DNA of 64,000 nt from Zantedeschia hybrid cultivar. Taxonomy: Eukaryota; Streptophyta; Magnoliopsida; Alismatales; Araceae. The position numbers and the translations under genes were made by a program. Below the pieces are notes generated by a model. It was not told the origin of the DNA. It did no database searches and saw only the letters and a list, made by a program, of their open reading frames with translations. The first letter of the stretch is position 1; every line of letters begins with the position of its first letter. Location: contig JARZZO010000016.1 in assembly GCA_030544215.1 (NCBI GenBank), positions 34,866,001-34,930,000 of the forward strand, given 5' to 3'. Shown in pieces: positions 30,835 to 42,062 of the stretch.

Positions 30835-33800
30835 AAATATGGCAAAGCAAAGACATCATAAACAGGATGTGAAACAGTAGGGTGCTTATCCTAGTTGGTA
30901 GCATTGCACACTAGTGAACAGTAGGCAGAGGAGGGTCAAATACAACTGGTGTGGAAAGGAGATGGGTGGAGGCGTGTATCGCCTAAAAAATCATATTACT
31001 GACATAGTAAGAGACGTCAGCAGATGTGAGTCAGTTCCGCTGAACTTGAAGAAGAAAATGAGGGCTTATATGTAAGGACTGAGGTTTCGGATTCAGTATT
31101 CGGGTCGGGTTCGGGCCGGATCCCCTGGTTTGGACCATGTGGGGTCTTGAGAATTCTGACTGAATGACGTCGGCACTGATCGACACCTTTCAAAAGGCGT
31201 CTGTCTGTGTGGACGCCATTCAAGTCTGCTTTCTGATGTGCCACGTGTGCGCCACGTGGGCGGGTTTCGGGCCGCAAGAGTACGGCTCCTGTCACATCGT
31301 CTGAACGGCGTCCATGTTGGGCGACGCGATTCAGACTGTGACCTCTGCGATGTCAGGGTACGGCACCAGAGCGTTGTCAGTACGGCCCGTCCTGTCAGAC
31401 TGATTGGCGTCTGTCTCGATCGACGCGTTTCAGCTAGATTCAGATTGACCCCGCGAGCCCCCCCTTCTTTCCCTCATTCTCGCCTCCACCCTCTCTCTCT
31501 TCGCCCTCTCCGCTCCCTCCGCCCTCCTTCCTCCCTTCCCTTCCTCTTCTTCCTCTTCCATCACTCCAACACCTCCCTACCTCTCACCTCTACCTCCACC
31601 ACTTCCTTCGCGGCGTTCCATTCTCCGGACGGCGGCCGACGTCCCGGCGGAGTGGCGGCGTCCTCGAGGGTACCGGCGGCGGTCTGCGGTGCGGCGGGTC
31701 GGCGGCACGGAGCTTGGAGGAGTTCAAGAACCGGTAGGGGGACGAACCTTGCATGGACTGTGAATGTGTTGCTCGTGATTTCCTTGGCGTGGCATGTTAT
31801 GTTTTGGGTTAGAATGAGCATATTTAGAGGGTTTTCTTGTGGGAATGGCGTGCTCGTGAACGTGGATTTGTAGCATGCTGGAAGTAGTTGATTTCCCTAT
31901 CTTCCCCCTTCTGTTTTGGGGCATTTTCGGGGTGTTTGGGGTTAAAGGAGAAATCATCGGGTTGAACCAGGGAACCAGGTTTCTGGCGCTAAACGGCGTC
32001 GTGCCTGGTCGACGCCTTTTAGAAGGACGTCAGGGCAGTACGACCCCTTTTAGGGCAGAAACCTCCCTGTTTGAGGTTTCACGAGTTAGGGGTTCTGGCG
32101 CTAAATGACGTCATGGATAGACGACGCCTTTCAGAAGGACGTCGGGCCATCATGACGCCATTTAGGCAGAAAATCACCCCGACTGAGGGTCTGCAAATCT
32201 GAAATTTCGGTGTGAATGGCGTCTGAGAGCTCTGACGCGTTTCAAACGGCGGCTTCCCAGGTAGACGCGTTTTAAGGAATAATCTGGCTTTAAATGAACC
32301 TGTTTGATGAGCTTGAATGGCATCGACCTCGATCGACGCGATTCAAGACAGAACTGCATAAACCCTAGTTTTTAACATATGTTTCACTGTTGGATGGTTC
32401 AAATGTATGCTTTAAGTTGTACGCTGAGACGGAGGTTTACTGTGCTAATGGAATCATGTTATATGTGTGTATGTGCTTATGCGAATATGGAATCGAAATA
32501 ACTGTGGTTTACGTTTGTCACCATGGACCGATGGGGACAGCGTCATGGTATCTGTGCGGCATTGTGCCGTACCGGTGGGAGAGTGGTACATGTTGTGTTT
32601 TACCTTTGGCTGAGGGAAGCAGAACCACCTTGAGCCCGTCAGGCCGGAGTAGCCGGTGCGCTATCCGAGGAGTTGCTGTTTGGTCTCAACGGGTCGGGGT
32701 TTCCCTGTTTGTCGTGGCAGCTTCCGGCGCGTTTCTTGCTGTGGAGCTGGTTGTGGTACTGTTGGAGTTGTTTTACTCCTGTAGCCACTGGGCCTGATGT
32801 GACCTTTGATCAAGGTTACGAGTGGTACCCTTAGCCCTTTGGCCTGACGCAGCCCAGGAGGTTAGGGTTGTGGGTAGTTCCTGTAGCTTCGGCTTGACGG
32901 GGGTTCGCCGGTCCCCAGGGCCCTCCTGAAGCGCTGAGGCCTAGCGTGGAGGCAATCCGGTCGGTAGGACAGTAGTCTAGACTGCTTGTGTGCACACGTA
33001 GCTGGGCAGTGGTGGTACACTGGTCCCAGCTAGTCCTAGTTTGACTCACTGCCTCACCCTACAGTGCCCCGGAACACTGTAGGGGCGGACAGGCGTGGGT
33101 AGTGGTGGTAGTGTTGTGAGGCGACGTTTGACTTCGGTCGACAGTGTGGTTCAGTCGTTTTGTGGACTTTGGCTGTGAGACGTGACTCTGTGTTGGGTTC
33201 TTCGGGTTGCTTAGAACTGTTCCTGCTACACTGCTTATCGTACGTTTCATATCAGGTTGGGTGCTATGTCTACTGCTTTGTTTAATTGTCATATATCTGT
33301 GTTGTTGCACTTGTGGGTGTGTGAGTGGGAGGCAGGGGATCGGATGATCCCTACTGAGCCCAATTCTGGTGTGGCTCACTCCCTGCGGTTTCAGGTGTGG
33401 ACCTCGTGTTCCGGGTGGTGTCTTCTTGGTGTGCGGACAAGCAGCTGTCTCAGTTCCGGGGTATGCCCCGATGTTGTTGTACTTTACTTCTGCCTGTACT
33501 TATTTAATTTGTTGGACCATGTAATTATTGTTGGACTGTATACGGACATTGTTATCTTCCTTCCTGCACACTTGTTACATTTTTGTAGTCCGTGTGATTG
33601 TTATATTTAGTCTTGTTTAGCGCTTACTCCTCCAGATGTGTTGTGTGAGATCCGGGTGTGAACCCGCAGTTAATGGGCCGACATCCATTTAGTGATCGGG
33701 TCTCCGGTCATAGGATGGCGGGTCGTTACATTATATGCTGGGTAAAAAAGTCCAGAAAGATTTATCATCTCAACAACACACAGATCTGCAAGATGAGATA

Positions 33801-34560
33801 TCAAGGCGCCAGAGACGAAGGGATTACAGTCTGCCTGTTCAGCAGTCGATCAATTTAGATGATGATAAGCAAGAGGAGGAGGATGAGGAGGATCCAGATG
33901 ACCATGATGCAGAGTACACCAGAGCTGTTCGTGCCAGTATGTGGACAAATAGAGAAGATGAGGACTGGCGAAGAGATATAGGATCATCAGGTGGATCAGT
34001 GCTTACTGGTTCTCAACCTAGGAGATTCGTTCCTAGGGGATCTTCTACTTGCAGAACTGCTAGTTCTGTGTGGGGTTGTGGATGGACATCAGATGTGACA
34101 CGCGGTCCTATAGACCAATTTTTGTACAGATCAAGGTCTGCCAAACAGTTCGGAATCAAGCAAGCGTTGAAAGGAGTCAAGGCCTCAGCAAAAAATGCCT
34201 TGAAAGGAATTATGAAGTTGTTTTACATGCAAGTGTGCCAGCACATGCAACATCCCGTGCATATTTTCGGATAGTGGTGGATGCAATTGCAGATGTTGGA
34301 CCTAGTGTAAAGGCCCCCACAGCTCGCTACATTTATGATGTTGGGCTCAAAAATGAGTATAATGACTTGAAGGTATGGGTCGACAACTTCAAAAATGTGT
34401 GGAAGGAGCGTGGTTGTACCATCATGTGTAATGGTTAGACAAGGACCACAAGGAGATCCATGATTAATTTTCTTGTGTATTGCAGCGAGGGCACTATTTT
34501 TTCAAAGTCTGTAGATGCCTCAAACAAAATGGGAGCGACAAGGGGAACAAGATGGAGGCG
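30835..34560 (+). pseudogene. hAT-family transposase relic, split by a solo LTR
   Basis: The left part (30835-31070) encodes a BED-type zinc finger: YNWCGKEMGGGVYRLKNHI, then C and VPLNLKKKM. The right part (33731-34560) continues in the same frame once the solo LTR and one copy of its target duplication are removed (RAY, then MLGKK). It then passes an acidic linker (DDDKQEEEDEEDPDD) and reaches the DUF659-like region with WKERGCTIM, NFLVYCSEGTIF and KSVDASNK. Stops and frame changes occur (for example the TAG at 34436 just before TRTTRRS). The catalytic C-terminus and dimerisation domain are absent. In life such a protein would cut and paste its own element. Confidence 0.8.
31071..33730 (+). 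mobile_element. Solo LTR of the 39270 chromovirus family
   Basis: It starts TGTAAGGACTGAG and ends GGGTCGTTACA, the same ends as the LTR at 39270-41390. A perfect 5-bp target duplication TTATA flanks it (31066-31070 and 33731-33735). Shared landmarks with the other LTR include GTGCCACGTGGGC, a long C/T tract, TCCGGACGGCGGCC and ATGCCCCGATGT. It carries eleven CGTC/GACG dyads. A 211-codon frame (31238-31873) partly matches a frame in the other LTR over about 25 codons, but this may be plain nucleotide similarity. Confidence 0.9.
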
Positions 34561-36445
34561 TTGCTTAGGATGATGCAAAGGGGCGTCGCTAGCTCGCGGG
34601 CTCAGCCTATCGGCCCGTGGAAAGCCTGTAGGTTAAGAACTCTCGGCCCAAGGGCTCAAGATGGGGGCCCGAGCTAAGCCCGTCAATGGCCCAACTTGAA
34701 AGCCCACGGGCTAGCCCAGCCCATTAACAAACCCACATCGGCATACACAACATATATATACGCAATATGACACGTGCAAAGGAGCATCCATACATGCACA
34801 CTCACACACAACCTACAAGCACCTATATGCCTGCCTACCTACCGACCCACCAACGCATACAAATGCATGCACATACCATAGTATCCCTTAGTGCCTTGTT
34901 TGGCACTTTGGCTACCAAGCATATGTCTTTCTCAATGTTTTCTTTGTAATTATTTCACAATGTGAGGTATTGTGGAGACCTACCATATAATTTTGCAAAA
35001 ATATAGAAATTTAAAATGAATCCACTCGTCGCCACTTTCTTTCCTTGTCATGCTAAGAATCTTTCTTATATCTTTCAATGAAGCATTTCTTCAATTACTT
35101 TTGATCCTTTGGGCCCTTACATCCTACTTCCTCACATTTCTTTGAAGTGATCTAGTTTACAATTTAAATTTGCATGATCCCTATGTCAGCATCATATGAA
35201 AGTAGATGGGAGGAATTAAAAATATCCGTACACACGTTTGGAAATTAATACCTTTCTTTAAATATTAGAGATGATATACATTCTTAGATATGTTTTTCTT
35301 TTCCAAACCTTGTAAGTTTTTAAGGTTTTCTTCCCTTAAACTGATGATAAAATATATATGTAATTTTATTCACACAAAATAGCATGTTGCTACCTCTTAA
35401 TTATCGAACAGTTTCTTTTAGCCCTATCATGCATGCAATCTGTAATCTTAACACAGGCGATGTGTGCCCACATACAAACAAATCTACATATAAATCATAT
35501 ATAACATATATACATGCATTTGTACAAAGAGAAGGGGGGGGGGGGGGGGGGGGGGAGAGAGAGAGAAAGAGAGGGAGAGAAATGTTTCCAATTCTTTGAA
35601 ACAATGCACTGCTTTGGGCCCAAGAAGCAAAGGGAACGAGCTCTGCATCATCTCCTCGTAATTCTCTCAAGATAACCATGACCATGCATGTACTGTATAT
35701 GTTCAGACACTGTCATTGTTGAAACGTCTGCTTCAGCTGCTGTGATCACTTTCCATCACTAATTTCAGCTACTGGCTCTGGGAAATGAATCTCAGTGAAC
35801 CTCCTGCCAATGACATCACTATGTGGGGGACTAATGAGGCACACCACAGTGAGTCTAGTCTAGCACACCACCAGAAAGTATCGGTCCAGATACCAACAAA
35901 CCCTTGGAGGCGTAATTCTGAGACTTTGCACCAAAACCATGCTAATCGAAGTTCAGATTAAAAAGAATTCTTTTCCGAAGACACTGGTGAGATTTAACGA
36001 GGCTGTAAATATACCCAATTCCCCTTCGAAGCGATTTTGAAACACTTGAACAATGTCTAGAGCGAATTCAGTGCTGAGCAGTTCATACAGAGAACTAGAA
36101 ACTTCGTTTTTGACTGGATGCAATGTACAATATCCAAAATGGCCTAGACAATCACTACCATTTCAAGGTTTAGGTGGCTTTTAGTGTTAAACTCCAATTT
36201 TGCGTTTACCTAGAAATATCTTGTGTTCTTTTAATAAGCAAGCGAATGTTACTCGTGGTCTCACAGTGAAGCGAGAAGAGAAAAAGAAGATGCCAGCGTC
36301 CCCCGTTCTTGCGATTCGGCTGAAATTAGCAAATAGAAGCATCGGCATCGAAGACCTCACGGCCCGATTTGGGGATGGGAGGGAGAAAGAAACAGCACAC
36401 ATTTCGAGGCGGTAAGAGCGGCAGAGCAGCGGATCAGATCCTTAC
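34561..36445. other. Unassigned stretch, with a G22 run
   Basis: At 34590-34730 a GC-rich block with CGGGCT and GCCC repeats could be the end of a small DNA transposon, but no clear inverted ends were found. A run of 22 G (35534-35555) is followed by GAGA repeats. The rest is AT-rich without a credible gene; part of it may be intron of the exon at 36446-36756 if that gene is alive. Confidence 0.4.
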
Positions 36446-36756
36446 CTCACCAGAGCGGCGATGTTCTGAGATTTTCGGTGCTCGTCACCGGAAGCAGCTG
36501 CCCTCCCTCTGCGCTGGCGCTCTATCTCCTCGCCGCCTTCATCGTCACCATCATCTTCTTCTTCTTCTTCTTCTTCTTCTTCTTCTTCTTCTTCTTCCCC
36601 TCGGGCTCCGTCGTCTTCCTCCATGGAGAAATCTTCGTCGTCATCGGCCTCCACCTCCTCCTCTTCCGTCCTTGGCCGGTCTGAGAAGACCTCGTTCCCG
36701 TCGCCTGCGCTGGAGGCCATCATTTCGGTTTCCTGTCCCCAACCTTTACGCGCCAT
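36446..36756 (-). CDS. First exon of a RAD54-like gene (only this exon in window)
   Basis: The minus-strand frame starts at ATG 36756 and runs 103 codons plus two bases to a strong donor (AG, then GTAAGG at 36445). The product is very acidic: a poly-Glu run encoded by a CTT microsatellite (36551-36597) sits between EEEVEADDDEDF and DDGDDEGGEE. The exon ends DEHRKSQNIAALVR, which resembles the start of the conserved N-terminal block in plant RAD54, the Swi2/Snf2-type helper of homologous recombination. That match is from memory. No following exon was recognised to the left; it is either far away beyond transposons or lost, so this may be a displaced fragment. Confidence 0.4.
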
Positions 36757-36770
36757 TTTAAGCTGAAATA

Positions 36771-36840
36771 TTTGGCGGCAGGGAGGCGCAACGGATCCGG
36801 ATTTTTATCCGGATGCGATCCGGATTCATATCCGGACAGC
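36771..36840 (-). promoter_or_regulatory. E2F-like site and ATCCGGAT repeats upstream of the exon
   Basis: TTTGGCGGC at 36771-36779, about 15 bases before the ATG, resembles the E2F consensus used by S-phase genes, which would suit a repair helper. Just beyond, ATCCGGAT or TCCGGA occurs four times (36795-36835). Both are pattern matches only. Confidence 0.25.
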
Positions 36841-38890
36841 CTGGTTGTTTTTCGAAAAGGACATCCAGTGGATTATTCCGCTCACTAAATGGAGAGATCA
36901 CGAAAATCTTATATCCATTCTATTTGAGATTCGCTTAGGATTAACTTTATTCATAATTTATACATAATTTTAGATCAAATAGTTATTTTATCCTAAACTA
37001 GTTAATGGAATGTGTGTTGCGCATGTTAAGCAGGGGCAATTAATCTAAGAGTAATGCTTGTTGCACAACCAAGTGTGCAACAAGGTCCAGTCATACTAAC
37101 CTAGTGTGATTGGACCACGTGGCATTGAAGGCCAGTTAGAAAAGTTGACATCGGCACGTCCATATCGTGAACCGGCTGCCTAACCGTCACCGTCAAATCC
37201 CACGTCGTGCGTGCCACGTAATGAGTACCCCGTCTTGTACGTTTTAAATTTCCTCTCCATTTGAACTTTTGCTCCCCAAAATGCCCTTTAGCCACCCATC
37301 ACCCTCCACGCGGGAAAGAGCGAAGCCAGACGAGCGGGAAAAAGCGAGTCCAGCAGCAAACGAGAGTGAAGGAAAGCGGCCGAAAGGAAGCGACAGTGGT
37401 GAAGCACTGTGGGAACGTCCTTCTATGGCAGTGAGCGACACCAGCGGGTGGCATGGCGGCAAGGGCTTCCGCGGTGGTTAGCGGCACGGGCGAGTGAGAT
37501 GGCGACAAAGCTTCTGCGGCAGTGAAGCGAGACGAACGGATATTTCTCCTTCACTTTTTTCCTTTCTTTCCCGTCTCTCTTGTGCCCTCTTCCCAACCTC
37601 CACTCTGTCATGCCCCTTCTTCCTCTATCATGTATTTCTCCCACACTTAATTTCCTTCCGACCGCGACTGTCATTAGATAATTTCATTTGTTTGCGTGAG
37701 GTCTCCACTCCTATCTCATGTCGGTCGTGAAGCGGCAACCCCATTTCCTAGTCAGCGATTTGAACAGAAGCTTGCAAGTAGGGGCTTCAGCAGCGACGAC
37801 CAAGAGACTCATTCCAGTCACCTCCTCTCTCTCCTGTATACCTCCGAAGGAGCCCACCGGAGCATGAATCAGGGTGAGTGGTCATCTTAATGTTCCTCAT
37901 TTCTATTTAGTCTTTGTTAATTATTGGTCTTCCTCATGTGCCACTTTTTTACAAAAAATTTCATAGCAAGTATGGCAAAAAAGAAGGGAAAAGCAGCGAT
38001 CCCTTCAAAGGGGAAGAAAGTCATTCGCAAGAAGGGTATTTCCGAGCGGAGGATGGGCACCCATGAGGCGAGTCGACCAAAGTCCACATCCACCACCACC
38101 ATAGCTCAATTCAATGTGCTACCATATCATCATTCATCATCAACATAATAAATATGGAAAAACATGATCATGATCGTCAGAGATCGAGGATCTCAATAGA
38201 AAAGAAGTGATCGTTACTTGCCTGTCCAATAGGGGATTCTTGTGGAGTCATTTATTCCTCCTCTTCGGCCGGCCGAAGAAGAAGAATCTTCTTTGGATTT
38301 TACTCTCTTTTTCTATTGTTCTTCACCTTGCTCCTTCAAATCCTTGAAAAAGGAGACAAAGAAACAAAAGAAAAGAAGATTGGATTGAGCTTTGAAGGTA
38401 GTATAGTATCTATTCTAGAAAGAACAATGAACATACCACTAAACTAAGAAAACTCACTTTTCGTGTATTATTTTAAACCCCTATCTCATAGGATTGATTT
38501 GAATGTAGTGAGTGTGTGAAACAATATGTGATGAATAAATTATGAACTAATGAAAATTAGAAAAAAACATAGTGAGAAAAACAATTATCTAATCAATGCA
38601 AACTAGAAAGAAAAAGAACGGGAAGAAGAGAAAGTTAGTCCCTTCATAGCCATCATCCTTTTATGCTTCAAAGGAAGAGGTTGGAAGAAGAAGAAGCAAC
38701 TCTAAAGCTTGCCTACGTTTTATGCAAGAAGCTTTTTCTTTTTCACCTTGATGGGAGCTCTAATTCATGCAATGGCCAACCTCTTTGAAGGCTCAAAAGG
38801 GGTTATGCATATATAGAGGACTGTTTTGAAGCAATTTGACTCCCAAAAACTCTCCCACAACCTCCGAATTGCCATGTATAAATATCATGA
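36841..38890. other. Unassigned intergenic sequence
   Basis: I see no supported gene. A basic 60-codon stretch beginning MAKKKGKAAIPSKGKK (37972-38148) follows a donor-like CAGGGTGAGTGG at 37870 and could be an exon of an unknown gene, but there is no family match. The rest is AT-rich with scattered GA-rich tracts. Confidence 0.4.
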
Positions 38891-38939
38891 ATTAGAAACC
38901 CTTTCCACTATAGAAACCACACAATCTCAGCCAAAGCGC

Positions 38940-39269
38940 ACATATCATTAATGCATTGAATCGCGTCGTTCCAAGATGACGTCTATTAGAATCATGTCGG
39001 CCTACCATGATATCTTTTGAGGGGTCAAAATAAGAAAGATAAATCCGAAAAAAAGGAAATATAATTAGAAAACTTAAAGTACGTTGATCATGGAAGACGC
39101 CAATTAGATAAATAAAAAAGTAATTAAGAGTCAAATTGGCTACTAGACAGGATTAGGAAACTTAAATCACGTCGTCCATGGACGACGTCATTCAGTTTAA
39201 TCCTTATCGATTAAGGAATTTGTGTCAAAATTAATTTCAACTAGAGATCTAAATAACGTCGAGCGACGC
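38940..39269. repeat. CGTC/GACG dyads outside the LTR; possible older LTR fragment
   Basis: Dyads at 38954-38990, 39163-39195 and 39248-39268 match those inside the neighbouring LTR. The one at 39163 contains a perfect 18-bp palindrome, CGTCGTCCATGGACGACG. This suggests a related, truncated LTR was already here before the 39270 element inserted. Confidence 0.5.
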
Positions 39270-41390
39270 TGTAAGGATTGAGATTTCGGATCCGGTTATC
39301 AGGTCGATTTTGGTGTCGGACCCCTTGATTTGGGCCATTGTTGGGCTGGGGCATGGGTTCTTTTTCACGTCGAGCTTGCGAGACGTGGTTCAAACATCGT
39401 CTGGTTAGGAGGACGCTTTTTAGAATGTGCCACGTGGGCCGGTTTTGGGCCGCGAGAGTACGGTCCCGGTCTTATCGTCTGAATGGCGTCTTGCATGGTC
39501 GACACTATTCAGAGATCTGTCAGTGTACGACCATGTCGTGTCATCTGATTGACGTCGGTCTTGGACGACGCATTTTTAGCGAAGTTTCGGTTGACACTCC
39601 GAAGCCCTCCTTCTCTTACTTCATTTTTCTCATTCTCTTCTCTCTCCTCCCTCTCTCCGAGCCATCCGCTCCCCTTCCCCCTTCTCCTTCCTTTCCTCTC
39701 CCCATTCCTCCTCTCCCTCCACTCCATCAACCTCTTAACTTCCACCACTACCATCACCATCTCCTCCGCGGCGCATTTCTCTCCGGACGGCGGCCGTAGT
39801 CCCGGTGGAGTGACGGCATCCACGGCGGTACCGGCGTCGGTTTGTGTCATAGCGGTTCGGCAGCTTGGAGCTTGGAGGAGTTCAAGTAACCGGTAGGGTG
39901 ACGATCCTCGTGACGTTTTGTTTAAAACCATGATTTTTTCGCTTTGAAAGTATGCAATATGTGTAGATGCTTATAGGATAGAAAGCATGTTCTAAGAGGT
40001 TCTTTATGAAAAATGAATAGGCTTCTCCCCTACCTCTATTGTTTTTGATGTTTTGTGTGATTTGGGGGAGAAATCTCACTTTGTAACTCGGGGGAGGCCG
40101 GAGGGGAACCTGTTTGCAGGTGCTAAATGGCGTCTGGAGACAGCGACGCCATTTTAAATGGCGGTTGCCACTCGAGACGCGATTTAGCCCAGCTTATTCC
40201 AAAGCCAGTTCAGGGGATTCTGTCTCTGTATATTGAATAGTGTTTGTGGACAGCGACGCCATTTTAAATGGCGGTTGCCAAGGGCGACGCGATTTAGGCC
40301 ATCTTCCGAGGCCAGTTTCCATGTGAACCAGTTTATGAGTCTTTAATGACATCGGCCACGGGCGACGCGATTCAAGACAGAACCTCATTAATTCATGTAA
40401 TTAACATGTATTTACATTGTTAGATAGTTTGATTAAATGAATGCTTGAAAACGTACTTCAAGGACGAGGATTTCTACGTAATCATATCACATTGTGTTGT
40501 GTTTTGTGCGATCGTGGACTTAGAGTAACAGTTGTTAGCGCTTAGGCACCCTGTGTCGGTGTGGGAGTGATACGGCGTCGGTGTGGGAGTGGTGGGGTGA
40601 CGCATAGAGAGAGGGTCACCTGGTGTACCCCGGGGTATAGCTAGTACCGGTGTGAGAGTGGTACATTCGGAGTGTTACTCGTGCTGGGGGAAGTAGAACT
40701 ACCTAGAGCTAGATAGGCCAGAGTAGCCAGCACGTTATCCGAAGGGTTGTTGTTTGGTCCCAACGGGTCGGTGTTTTCCGCGTTCGGCCGCGTGGTTTGT
40801 GTGTTTAGCCGAGATGCTAGTTGTGGACTCCATGGTGGGATGGTTTCAGAGTTGTGCATGTTGCATTTACGAATGTATGTGTTTTATATCGGAATTTGAT
40901 AATCTTTGGGAGTTGTGTTTACTGTTTTATTTATTTAAATTGCCTATATTTGCATTATTGCACTTGTGGGTGCGTGAGTGGGTGGTGGGGATCGAAGAAT
41001 CCCTACTAAATCCATTTCGATGAGACTTACCCCTGCAGTTTTCATGTGAGGGTTCCAGGTAGGCGTAGCGTGGAAGGTTTTGTCTCGGGGTGCGTGCCAG
41101 CAACAACTGTTCCGGGGTATGCCCCGATGTAGTTGTTATTTTTCTTTTTAGGCCTGTACGCTTAATCATTTCTTTTCAGTTGGAATATGCAATTATTTGT
41201 TGAGTCGAGTCGAATTGTAATAATTTTTAATTCCTGCACTTACTTTACAATTCGATGTGATGTGGAATGTTTAGCTTAGTTTATCATTTATTTCCCAGAC
41301 TTATCGAGATCCTGGTTTGGCTCCAAATTTTAATGATTCGGTACCTATTTAGTAATTGGATCCTCGATTATAGGATGACGGGTCGTTACA
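39270..41390 (+). repeat. 5' LTR of the chromovirus element
   Basis: TGTAAGGATTGAG at the start and GGTCGTTACA at the end match the solo LTR at 31071-33730. The length is 2,121 bp against 2,660 there. It has eight CGTC/GACG dyads, a pyrimidine tract (39600-39730) and GC-rich ACGGCGGCC sequence. The left flank is GACGC; the right-hand target copy is lost. Confidence 0.9.
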
Positions 41391-41392
41391 GT

Positions 41393-41404
41393 TGGTATCA
41401 GAGC
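41393..41404 (+). promoter_or_regulatory. Primer binding site, initiator tRNA-Met
   Basis: TGGTATCAGAGC starts two bases after the LTR end. It is the classic complement of the plant initiator methionine tRNA 3' end. Confidence 0.92.
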
Positions 41405-41547
41405 ATTCGGTCTGGCAAATAAATGAATAACTAGGTTAAATATTGTAATTTCGGCAAATAATTACATCATCCCGTATAGGCACGGCGGTAGTGTAGGTTT
41501 TGGGTTCTAATTAAAAAATTTTTATTCTTGTGACTGTAGGCGATTAA

Positions 41548-42062
41548 ATGGCTCCTAAGAAGAGAGTGCCAGTTATTCGGGAGCATGCAGATGTTGCTAG
41601 CGGGTCTAAGGCCGGTAGGCCGAATATGGAATGTTTTATCGAGGCTATGATGGATACGATGACTAGATATCAGATTCGAGACCCTAGTGAGAGTTCTAGT
41701 ACTCGGGGAAAGCCTTCAGCTGCTCTGGAGAGATTCCTGAAGCTGAAGCCGTCTCATTTTATCGGTCGTCCCAACCCTGATGAGATCGTTCATTGGCTGA
41801 AGCAGTTAGAGAAGACTTTCAATACCATGGATTGTACAGCAGTTGAGAGGACTCCGTTGGCTACCTTCATGTTAAAGGATGATGCCTATGACTGGTGGAC
41901 GACTTTGAAGAGCTTGTCTTATGCAGATAGGAATCTTAGGGAAATTCCATGGGAAACATTTGTGAAGGAGTTCAACGGGCAGTACTTCCCTAAGCATGTC
42001 TAGAAGGCCAAGGAGAGGGAATTTATGGAATTGACCTAGGGGAGCATGATGATGGATATAGG
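41548..42062 (+). pseudogene. gag: Gag, N-terminal part, with two nonsense codons
   Basis: It starts MAPKKRVPVIREHAD and reaches the Gag core: FLKLKPSHFIGRPNPDEIV, LKQLEKTFNTM, DDAYDWW and FVKEFNGQYFP. TAG codons at 42001 and 42037 sit where glutamine would be expected (KHV-stop-KAKE and ELT-stop-GSM), so each is one C-to-T change from CAG. The copia element enters at 42063 and the rest of gag and the protease are not present. Confidence 0.85.

Noticed and set aside
31238..31873. 211-codon frame in the solo LTR as a gene
   Set aside because: The related LTR keeps only about 25 similar codons before a stop, and the matching part also reads open on the other strand, as GC-rich sequence often does.
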